A DNA stretch of 64,000 nt, from the NCBI RefSeq assembly GCF_902498195.1, contig NZ_CABVIY010000005.1, positions 186,001-250,000 of the forward strand, given 5' to 3'. Numbering within the stretch: position 1 is the stretch's first letter; the number at the start of each line of letters is the position of its first letter. The notes under the pieces are model-generated. The model was not told the DNA's origin. It did not search any database and worked only from the letters and a program-made list of their open reading frames with translations. Source of the DNA: Pseudomonas fluorescens (GTDB lineage: Bacteria; Pseudomonadota; Gammaproteobacteria; Pseudomonadales; Pseudomonadaceae). Positions 46,510-53,662 of the stretch are shown piece by piece. The position numbers were made by a program, and so were the translations under genes.

Positions 46510-47961
46510 TCAGGAAGCGTTGGAAATGTCTTTGGGCAAACGCTGATCAATGGCTTGATAAAGCGCACTTGCCTCAGGCCAGTTGCGCATGAACCGCGCC
46601 CGATCCCGCGCATACGCCGGGGCAAAGCTGTTGGAGGAACGGTGCTGGCACATCGAATCCAGATCGATCAACGCCCAGCGATCTTCCTGCCAGAACAGGT
46701 TGTGGCCCTTGAAGTCGCCGTGGCTGATGCGCTCGCGAATGAGCTCTGCGAACAGATGATCAAGCGCCAGCAACTCGGTCTCTGGAGCATCGCCGCTTTC
46801 AACATAAGGCGCGAAGCGCTCGATGATATCCGGTCCCGGCAGATGCTCAGTGACCAGGAAAGCCCGACTGCGCAACCACAGAAAACGCTTCTCCAGCACC
46901 GCCAGCGGCTTGGGTGTCGCGATGCCGAGGAACGCCAGGCGATTGCCTTCGCGCCAGGAATGCCAGGCCCGGCTCGGACGCCAGAAGCGCTTGAGCCAGT
47001 GGGCAAAACCCTTGATGTTGTAACGCTTGATCACCAGCGTGCGGCCACCCACCTCGACCTTGCCGACGCTCGCCGTGCCACCGGTCTTGTACAGGTGCCC
47101 CTGATCGAGCAGCGCATCGGCCCGCTCCAGCACCGGCAGCATGGCCGCTTCTTCCTCGCGACGAATGGCCCGCAGTCCGAACGCGCCGCGCTGGACGCTG
47201 AACAGCGTGCACTCGCGCCCGACCTTGATCAGGTAATCCTTGAGGCGCCAGCTGCGCACCTTGTCGACCTGCTTCTGCAACGCTTCCATGGGCAGGGCGT
47301 GCTCGCCATTGCTCAGCAGGTAATACACCAGCAACTCTTCGGTGAACGGCTCCAATGCCTTGGGCAACTGGGCAAAAAACACACCGAGGTTTTCCAGGAC
47401 TTTCTGCCGCGACAGTGGCTGGCCAGGCGTTTCGGCGCAGACCCCGGCACCGTCGATCAAATACAGTCGACTGCCCTGGCGCAGCAAGTTGTCCAGGTGC
47501 AGGTCTTCCTGCCACAGGCCCTTGCGGTGCATCTGACCGATCGCGCCCAGGGCCTCGGCCAGAACTGCCGATTGCTCATCGGCCAGCACCGGCAAATGCT
47601 CGACCTGCTTCCAGGCGTCGCCCAGGCTTGCAGCGTTTTCCAGAAATTCGAACAGCAGCCAACCGCCTTCGCCGTCCTTGAGACCGTCAGCCAACAGCAA
47701 CGGCGTAGTCAACCCTTGCGCGGCGAGCAGGCGCACGCCATTGAGCTCACGCTGAAAATGCCGTGCCGCCTTGCTACCCACCAGCAACTTGGCCAGCACC
47801 GGACGACCCCGCCAGACACCCGCACCGACATAACGCTGCCCGGGCAACACCCGCAACAGGCTCAGCAATTGCAAATCCGCCGGTCCGGCGGCATCGGCCA
47901 GCGAAAGGTTCAACGGCAGCGCCGGATTGCGGCCTGCGTTTTTCAGTTCGGACAAACGCAT
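46510..47961 (-). CDS. Tandem LPS-kinase (InaA/WaaP-type) protein
   Basis: This 483-residue protein appears to hold two kinase-like halves. The first contains RPVLAKLLVGSKAARHFQRE and the catalytic-loop-like QEDLHLDNLLRQG...LYLIDGAG. The second has VGGRTLVIKRYN, LPGPDIIE and SHGDFKGHNLFW...ALIDLDSM. Both active loops retain the Asp and Asn, so both may be active, which is unusual for single-lobe LPS kinases. It starts at ATG 47961 with AAGGAGAAG ahead, overlapping the next kinase by one base. PAO1 PA5006 lies here. Substrate presumably heptose phosphates. Confidence 0.87.
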   Translation of the reverse strand: MRLSELKNAGRNPALPLNLSLADAAGPADLQLLSLLRVLPGQRYVGAGVWRGRPVLAKLLVGSKAARHFQRELNGVRLLAAQGLTTPLLLADGLKDGEGGWLLFEFLENAASLGDAWKQVEHLPVLADEQSAVLAEALGAIGQMHRKGLWQEDLHLDNLLRQGSRLYLIDGAGVCAETPGQPLSRQKVLENLGVFFAQLPKALEPFTEELLVYYLLSNGEHALPMEALQKQVDKVRSWRLKDYLIKVGRECTLFSVQRGAFGLRAIRREEEAAMLPVLERADALLDQGHLYKTGGTASVGKVEVGGRTLVIKRYNIKGFAHWLKRFWRPSRAWHSWREGNRLAFLGIATPKPLAVLEKRFLWLRSRAFLVTEHLPGPDIIERFAPYVESGDAPETELLALDHLFAELIRERISHGDFKGHNLFWQEDRWALIDLDSMCQHRSSNSFAPAYARDRARFMRNWPEASALYQAIDQRLPKDISNAS

Positions 47962-48713
47962 CAACGCTTCTCCTTGTGACTGCGGCGCGCCGTCAGGCGA
48001 TTCAGCCAGCTATCGATCAGTGAACCGTCCTGCGGTTGATCGAGGTAAGCGGCCAGCAAAATGCGCAGCTGCGCTTCACTCCATTCGGGCGCCCGCCGCA
48101 ACAGCGGTTCCAGGTCCTTGACCCGGTCGCGCTGACCGAACAGCAAGGGCCGGGTCTTTTCCAGATCGATCAGTTGAGCCTGATAGCCGTCGCCGCTGGC
48201 GCACAGAAAGATATGCTTGGGATAAAAACAGCCATGCACCTGCCGCTTGCCGTGCAGGCGCTGCGCCAGCTTGCCGCAGGCTTGAAGAATCGCGCGATGT
48301 TGCGCCTCGCTCAGGTCCGACCAACGCTGCAGCAATGAATCCAGATCATCCCAGCCGTCCAGGGCACGGGTCAGCAAAATCGCCCGGACCTCGCCGTTGA
48401 CCTTCCTCTCACCAAAGAACGCCGCCTTCAGCGCTGGAATGCCAAGTTGCTCATAGCGGCTGATGTTACGAAATTCCCGGGCGAAGCTCGGCTCGCCAAA
48501 CGGCGCGTGCAAGGTGTGCATCTGGTAGTTGCTCTGACGCTTGAGGTAGAAGCCGTGACCCTCCAGATCCAGTCGAAACACGCTGCTCCAGCCACCGCGA
48601 ACGGTGTTGGGCTCGTCCACGGCATCGAGCTGCCGGGCCCAGAGCGCGTCGAATGTGCCGAGGCCGTGACGCTCAAGGAGTGCACGGTCTTCAGCGGCCA
48701 GAAAATCAGTCAT
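47961..48713 (-). CDS. Lipopolysaccharide kinase, InaA family
   Basis: This 250-residue small kinase-fold protein has RGGWSSVFRLDLEGHGFYLKRQ (phosphate-binding Lys), REFRNISRYEQLGIPA (the alpha-C Glu region), RLHGKRQVHGCFYPKHIFLC (the catalytic loop, with Cys-Phe-Tyr-Pro-Lys replacing the canonical HxDxxxxN Asp position) and QLIDLEKTRPLL (the metal-binding DLE). The atypical catalytic loop is characteristic of the InaA/PA5007 branch. It overlaps both neighbours by 1-4 bases. Confidence 0.87.
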   Translation of the reverse strand: MTDFLAAEDRALLERHGLGTFDALWARQLDAVDEPNTVRGGWSSVFRLDLEGHGFYLKRQSNYQMHTLHAPFGEPSFAREFRNISRYEQLGIPALKAAFFGERKVNGEVRAILLTRALDGWDDLDSLLQRWSDLSEAQHRAILQACGKLAQRLHGKRQVHGCFYPKHIFLCASGDGYQAQLIDLEKTRPLLFGQRDRVKDLEPLLRRAPEWSEAQLRILLAAYLDQPQDGSLIDSWLNRLTARRSHKEKR

Positions 48714-49444
48714 TCGCGTCCCTCGAAAAATCTCACCACGTGCCGGATCCGTTTTTTATCCGCGGCATTGAGCCGGGTCCGTTGGCGGTATTGCAGGTAA
48801 AAGCGCAGGCGCTGGGTGGCCGACAATTGATACTTGGCCACTTTGTCCAGGCACGCCAGGTCCTTGGTGATGCGGTACTTGAGCCAGAAACCGCTCCAGA
48901 AATCACCGTTGGGGCAGTCGATCAGGAACAGCCGGGCCTGGTCGTCGATCAGCAGGTTGCGCCACTTCAAATCGTTATGGGTAAAGCGGTGCTCGTGCAT
49001 GGTCCGCGTGTGGCTGGCCAGCTGGCGACTGACGGTATCGACCCAGGCGCGGTCCGCCAGTTTCGGGTCGTGCCGCTCGGCCAGGGCCGACAAGTCTTCG
49101 GTGTGCGGCAGTTCGCGGGTGATCATCGCCCCACGATCATAGGCCGCCCCCCGCCGCTCCAGGCCCCAGGCCACCACTTCGGCGGTGGGAATGCCCCATT
49201 TGGCGAAGCGCTTGAGGTTCTGCCACTCCATTTTCACCCGGGGCTTGCCCAGGTAGCGACGCAGGCCCTTGCCTGCACCCACATAGCGTTTGACGTAATA
49301 GTTGACGCCATTGCGCTGAACACGAATGACCTCCGACAGCGGGTCGCGGGTCAGGCGCTCGCCCTGAAGCGCAAACACAGCGTCAAGGCTGCCGAAGTCT
49401 TGCGCGAGATCACTGTAAGCAGGTTCCAGCGTCCAGCCTGCCAT
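48710..49444 (-). CDS. Lipopolysaccharide core kinase (WapP-like)
   Basis: This 244-residue WaaP-superfamily kinase has VNYYVKRYVGAGKGLRRYLG (ATP-binding Lys), ITRELPHTEDLSALA (hinge), HRFTHNDLKWRNLLI (catalytic HND with a following Asn) and LFLIDCPNGDF (metal-binding DCP variant). Position two genes below waaG, next to rfaP, matches PAO1 WapP (PA5008), implicated in core heptose phosphorylation; the name is by position. One-base overlap with rfaP. Confidence 0.86.
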   Translation of the reverse strand: MAGWTLEPAYSDLAQDFGSLDAVFALQGERLTRDPLSEVIRVQRNGVNYYVKRYVGAGKGLRRYLGKPRVKMEWQNLKRFAKWGIPTAEVVAWGLERRGAAYDRGAMITRELPHTEDLSALAERHDPKLADRAWVDTVSRQLASHTRTMHEHRFTHNDLKWRNLLIDDQARLFLIDCPNGDFWSGFWLKYRITKDLACLDKVAKYQLSATQRLRFYLQYRQRTRLNAADKKRIRHVVRFFEGRE

Positions 49445-50250
49445 CAGAGGGCGTCCCCGTATCGCTGTTTGCGCTCGTAGAGCTTGTTGGCCTTGCCTTC
49501 GAGCCAGCCCAGCAACCCGGCCTCTTCACTGAGGATCTGCCGTAGCGGCTGCTGGAAGTAACCCTTGAGGAAGCGCAGTTTGTCGCGACGGGTCAGGCCG
49601 ATATCCAGGGCCGAGAAATACAGCGCCGCCAGATCCTTGTTGCGCCAGCGCCGTGGAATGGCCGGGCGGGTGTGGGCGCGGTGCAGGTCGATGACCGAGA
49701 GCTTGAAGTCCCCGGGCGTCACGGGTTTATCGGTGTGCAACAGGAAGTGACAGATATAGCAGTCGCGATGGTTGACCCCGGCGCGGTGCATCATGCCGGT
49801 CATACGTGCCACCTCAGCGATCAGCGCACGCTTGAGCGCTGGCTCGGGCGGCTGCTTGCGCCAGTTGATGCTGAAATCTTCGAGGCTGACGGTGGGCGCC
49901 AGCTCTTCAGTGACAATGAACGAATGCTGGTCCGCCGGATTGCTGCCCTTCTCGCCATAAGCGACGGCCGTCATGGACGGTACCCCGACCTCCTGCAGGC
50001 GCTGGATGGCCTTCCACTCCTGGCCCGCACCGAGCACCGGCAATTTGGCGGTGATCAGGTTCTTGAAAATCTCGCCCCAGCCGATGCCACGGTGGATCTT
50101 CACGAAAAAGCCCTGGCCGTTCACTTCGGTGCGCAGGGTGCGGCGAGCTTCCAGTTCGCGGTACACCTCGCCCTTGAGCCCCTCGACTTCGGCGAACGGA
50201 TCGCGTCCGGCCCAGAGGCTCTTGAACGGTTCAGCCAACATCAACTTCAT
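49444..50250 (-). CDS. waaP: Lipopolysaccharide core heptose(I) kinase RfaP/WaaP
   Basis: WaaP phosphorylates inner-core heptose I using ATP and is essential for outer-membrane integrity in P. aeruginosa. The 268-residue protein has NGQGFFVKIHRGIGWGEIFK (Lys for ATP), the catalytic NHRDCYICHFLL loop and LSVIDLHRAHTR metal-binding DLH. These are the WaaP diagnostics. It is immediately downstream of waaG (stop and start abutting) and one base overlapping the next kinase. Confidence 0.95.
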   Translation of the reverse strand: MKLMLAEPFKSLWAGRDPFAEVEGLKGEVYRELEARRTLRTEVNGQGFFVKIHRGIGWGEIFKNLITAKLPVLGAGQEWKAIQRLQEVGVPSMTAVAYGEKGSNPADQHSFIVTEELAPTVSLEDFSINWRKQPPEPALKRALIAEVARMTGMMHRAGVNHRDCYICHFLLHTDKPVTPGDFKLSVIDLHRAHTRPAIPRRWRNKDLAALYFSALDIGLTRRDKLRFLKGYFQQPLRQILSEEAGLLGWLEGKANKLYERKQRYGDAL

Positions 50251-51372
50251 TTAAGCGTGCTCCGCCAGAATCACATCGGCCGCGTGCTGCGGCATGCTGT
50301 AGAGGTCGGCCGTCTCGGCGAAGGCCAGACCATTGCGGCTCCAGGCCGCCCGTGCTTGAGCGTCGTTCAACATGCCGGTCAGGTACTGCGTCAGTTGCGC
50401 CTGGTCAAAAGGTTCGTCCAGCACCAGGCCGGCATCGGCCTCGGCGATGTAATGGGCATAACCACAGACCGCACTCACCAGCACCGGCAACCCGGCCACC
50501 AGCGCTTCAAGCAATACGGTCCCGGTGTTTTCGTTGTATGCAGGGTGGATCAACAGGTCTGCGCCCAACAGGAAGCGCGGAATATCGCTGCGGCCCTTGA
50601 GGAACGTCACATTGTCGCCAAGCCCCAATGCAGCGCTCTGCATCTGGAACAATTTGGGGTCGTCCTGGCCGATTACAAACAGCCGGGTCCGCGCCTTCAA
50701 TTCCGGATGTAACGCGGCCAGCGCCTTTAGGCTGCGATCCACACCCTTGGTCTTGAAGCCCGAGCCGATCTGCACCATCAGCAGCTCATCGTCCTTGAGC
50801 TTGAATTCGGCACGGAACCCGGCACGAATCTCGTCCGCATTCGCCGGCCGGCGACGGTCCTGGGCGATGCCCGGCGGCAGCAAGTGAAAGCGTTCGAGCG
50901 GCGTGTCGTAATGCTTGATGAACAGCGGCTGCTGCACTTCGGAAATCATCAGCACTTCGGTCTTGGCGTCCTTGGCGAACACCGCGCGCTCGTACTCGGC
51001 GAAGTGGCGGTAGCGACCCCAGCGGCGGTACAGCGAATTGCGCAGGTTCTGCGCCTTGTCTTCGAAGCAGCCGTCGGCAGCGTAGTAGACGTCCAGGCCG
51101 GGCATCTTGTTGAAGCCGATCAGCCGGTCGACCGGACGCTTGGCCAGGTCGGCTTCCATCCACTCGCTGAGTTTTTCGTTGCGCCGATGGTTGAAGAACG
51201 CCTTGACCGGCGCCACCAGCACTTCAAACCCGGGCGGCACCTCGCCTTCCCAGATCAGTGTGTAGACGCGAATCCGGTGCCCGCGCTTCTGGCACTCCAG
51301 GGCGATGCGCATGAAATCGCGCTGCAAGCCACCGAAGGGAAAATACTTGTACAGGACAAAGGCCAATTGCAT
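50251..51372 (-). CDS. waaG: LPS core glucosyltransferase WaaG (GT4)
   Basis: WaaG adds the first hexose to heptose II of the LPS inner core. The 373-residue GT-B enzyme starts MQLAFVLYKYFPFGGLQRDF, contains IQIGSGFKTKGVDRSLKALA-like donor-domain sequence (here MVQIGSGFKTKGVDRS) and HPAYNENTGTVLLEALVAGL. In Pseudomonas the transferred sugar at this step is GalN-type, so the specificity of this copy is inferred. The start at 51372 overlaps the waaC stop by one base (TGATG). Confidence 0.95.
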   Translation of the reverse strand: MQLAFVLYKYFPFGGLQRDFMRIALECQKRGHRIRVYTLIWEGEVPPGFEVLVAPVKAFFNHRRNEKLSEWMEADLAKRPVDRLIGFNKMPGLDVYYAADGCFEDKAQNLRNSLYRRWGRYRHFAEYERAVFAKDAKTEVLMISEVQQPLFIKHYDTPLERFHLLPPGIAQDRRRPANADEIRAGFRAEFKLKDDELLMVQIGSGFKTKGVDRSLKALAALHPELKARTRLFVIGQDDPKLFQMQSAALGLGDNVTFLKGRSDIPRFLLGADLLIHPAYNENTGTVLLEALVAGLPVLVSAVCGYAHYIAEADAGLVLDEPFDQAQLTQYLTGMLNDAQARAAWSRNGLAFAETADLYSMPQHAADVILAEHA

Positions 51373-52433
51373 CAGCGCAGCTCCTCGGCGAGTAACAACG
51401 TGCTCAGTCGGCTGGCGACACGCTCGGGATTCAGGCGGGTGAAGCACAGCGGCCACTCGCGTTTGAGGTCAAACCGGCTGGCATCTTCGGCCGTCGGCTG
51501 ATAAGTGCATTTCTTTTGCAGGCACGGCGCGCAGGGGAAGTCGCTGGCCAGGTGGATCTGCGACTTGCCGTAGGCGCCCGTCAGGCCGGGGTTGGTCGGG
51601 CCGAACAGCGACAGCGTCGGCACGTCCAGCGCGGCGGCCAGATGCCCTAGGCCGGTGTCCACCGCGACGCAGGCTTGCGCGCCGGCCAGCACTTTTCCGA
51701 CGCCCGCCAGATTCAACTTGGGCAGCACTTCGACGTGTTTCATGTCCTTGGCGATGCGCTCGGCGCGGGCCTTTTCGACCGCGTTGCCCCACGGCAGCTT
51801 GACCCCGACACCCAGGTAGCCGACGCGCTCGGCCAGTTCGCGCCAATAGGCTTCGGGCCAATGCTTGGTGTCCCAGGTAGTGCCGTGCAGGAACAGCACG
51901 TACGGATTCTTGCGCGGCAGTTCCACCAGGCGCTCGACGTTCAGGCCGTAATCGCCCAGCCCCTTGGGCAAGTCATAGCCCAGCGCCACGGCGAACAGCT
52001 GGCGCACCCGCTCCACTGCATGCTGCCCACGGGCCACGGCCAGGCGTCGGGAATAGAAGCGCGCGGCAATCGGCTCACGGGCGGAATCTTTGTCCAGCCC
52101 GGCAATCGGGGCTTTGACGTAGCGGGTCAGCAAGGCGCTTTTGAGCAGGCCCTGGGCATCGATGACCAGATCGTATTTCGTGGCGCGAAGGCTTTGTTTG
52201 AAGCGCTTCCACTCGCCACTCTTGATGGTCTGCCAGATATGCTTGCGCCAGCGCCGGATCGCCACCGGAATCACCTTGCCCACCGCCGGGTGCCAGGTGG
52301 GAATTTCGGCGAAACCCTCTTCCACCACCCAGTCGAAGGTGATGCCGGGAATCGCCCGCGCCGCATCGGTCAGCGCCGGCAACGCGTGAATCACGTCGCC
52401 CAGCGATGAGGTCTTGATCAGCAGTACCCGCAA
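51372..52433 (-). CDS. waaC: Lipopolysaccharide heptosyltransferase I (WaaC)
   Basis: WaaC (GT9) adds the first heptose from ADP-heptose to Kdo2-lipid A. The 353-residue protein begins LRVLLIKTSSLGDVIHALPA at a TTG start, has VLFLHGTTWDTKHWPEAYW and the sugar-nucleotide site AVDTGLGHLAAALDVPTLSLFG. A GAGG lies about 9 bases before the TTG, and the waaF stop is 2 bases upstream. A PTAEDASRFDLKREWPLCFT insertion near the C terminus with Cys pairs is seen in Pseudomonas members. Confidence 0.95.
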   Translation of the reverse strand: MRVLLIKTSSLGDVIHALPALTDAARAIPGITFDWVVEEGFAEIPTWHPAVGKVIPVAIRRWRKHIWQTIKSGEWKRFKQSLRATKYDLVIDAQGLLKSALLTRYVKAPIAGLDKDSAREPIAARFYSRRLAVARGQHAVERVRQLFAVALGYDLPKGLGDYGLNVERLVELPRKNPYVLFLHGTTWDTKHWPEAYWRELAERVGYLGVGVKLPWGNAVEKARAERIAKDMKHVEVLPKLNLAGVGKVLAGAQACVAVDTGLGHLAAALDVPTLSLFGPTNPGLTGAYGKSQIHLASDFPCAPCLQKKCTYQPTAEDASRFDLKREWPLCFTRLNPERVASRLSTLLLAEELR

Positions 52434-52434
52434 A

Positions 52435-53469
52435 CTATTTGACCTCGACCACAGTGCCCTGCAAACGCTGCAAGGCTTCGCTCACCGCTTGCGGCATCAG
52501 CTGGCGCAGGCAGTTGTAATGACCGAAACGGCACGTGCGGTCGAAGCACGGGCTGCATTCGATGCCCAGGCGCACAATCTCGACATGCTCGGCCAGCGGC
52601 GGCGTGAAACCTGGAGACGTCGAGCCGTAAACCGCCACCAGCGGGCGATTCAGCGCGGCGGCGACATGCATCAGGCCGGAGTCGTTGGACACCACCGAGT
52701 CGGCGCAGGACAGCAAGTCGATCGCCTCGGCCAGCGAGGTACCGCCACTGAGGTTCACCGACTCTTCACGCAAACCGGGAATCAGCCGCGACCGGATGTC
52801 TTCACCCACGGCATGATCGTTTTTCGAACCGAACAACCAGACTTGCCAACCCTCGCGAATCTTCGCCTCGGCCACTTTGGCGTAATGCTCGGACGGCCAG
52901 CGCTTGGACTCGCCGAACTCGGCACCGGGGCACAGCGCCAACACCGGGCGATCGAGGACCAGGCCGAACTTGGCCAGTGCAGCCTCGCGGGTCACCGGGT
53001 CGATTTGCAGGTTCGGTCGCGGATAAGGCTTGGGCAGCTCCAGGCCAGGCTCGTAGGCCAGGGCCATGAAACGCTCGATCATCAGCGGGTAACGCGCTTT
53101 GTCCAGCGTGCGCACATCGTTGAGCAGGCCATAGCGGAACTCGCCGCGCCAACCGGTGCGTTTTGGAATGCCGGCAAAAAACGGCACCAGCGCCGACTTC
53201 AGGGAATTGGGCAACAGGATCGCCTGGCTGTACTGGCCGGCCAGGGATTTGCCGATACGCCGGCGCGTCGCCAGCTCCAGTGCGCCGTGGCCGAGCGGAA
53301 AGCTCAAGGCCTGGCGTACTTCGGGCATGCGTTCAAGAATCGGCCGGCTCCACTCGGGGGCCAGCACGTCGATTTCGCATTGCGGGTGGCGTTGTTTCAG
53401 GCACTGAAACAGTGTCTGCGCCATCACCATGTCACCGACCCAGCTGGGCCCAACGATCAGAATTTTCAT
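52435..53469 (-). CDS. waaF: ADP-heptose:LPS heptosyltransferase II (WaaF)
   Basis: WaaF (GT9) adds the second inner-core heptose. The 344-residue protein starts MKILIVGPSWVGDMVMAQTL, has CPGAEFGESKRWPSEHYA and the donor site VVSNDSGLMHVAAALNRPLV. The downstream CFDRTCRFGHYNCLR cysteine segment is typical of the family. The ATG at 53469 is chosen because the family begins here; an upstream Met at 53532 would add unrelated residues. It heads the waaF-waaC-waaG-waaP operon. Confidence 0.96.
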   Translation of the reverse strand: MKILIVGPSWVGDMVMAQTLFQCLKQRHPQCEIDVLAPEWSRPILERMPEVRQALSFPLGHGALELATRRRIGKSLAGQYSQAILLPNSLKSALVPFFAGIPKRTGWRGEFRYGLLNDVRTLDKARYPLMIERFMALAYEPGLELPKPYPRPNLQIDPVTREAALAKFGLVLDRPVLALCPGAEFGESKRWPSEHYAKVAEAKIREGWQVWLFGSKNDHAVGEDIRSRLIPGLREESVNLSGGTSLAEAIDLLSCADSVVSNDSGLMHVAAALNRPLVAVYGSTSPGFTPPLAEHVEIVRLGIECSPCFDRTCRFGHYNCLRQLMPQAVSEALQRLQGTVVEVK

Positions 53470-53544
53470 GTGGTTTCCAAAAACGATCCGGGGAGGCATA
53501 CGCCTCCCCGCCTCGAGAATTCTACAAGACACTGCAGATCTATT

Positions 53545-53632
53545 GTGGGAGCGGGCTTGCTCGCGAAGGCGGAGTATCAGTCACCCGATAAGCTGGATGT
53601 GATGGCCTCTTCGCGAGCAAGCCCGCTCCCAC
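53545..53632. repeat. REP pair (REPIN) between waaF and glnE
   Basis: An inverted pair, GTGGGAGCGGGCTTGCTCGC first, fills most of the 193-base gap between waaF and glnE. Confidence 0.9.
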
Positions 53633-53662
53633 ATGGGCTTTCGGCGCTTCCCATATGGAGAA

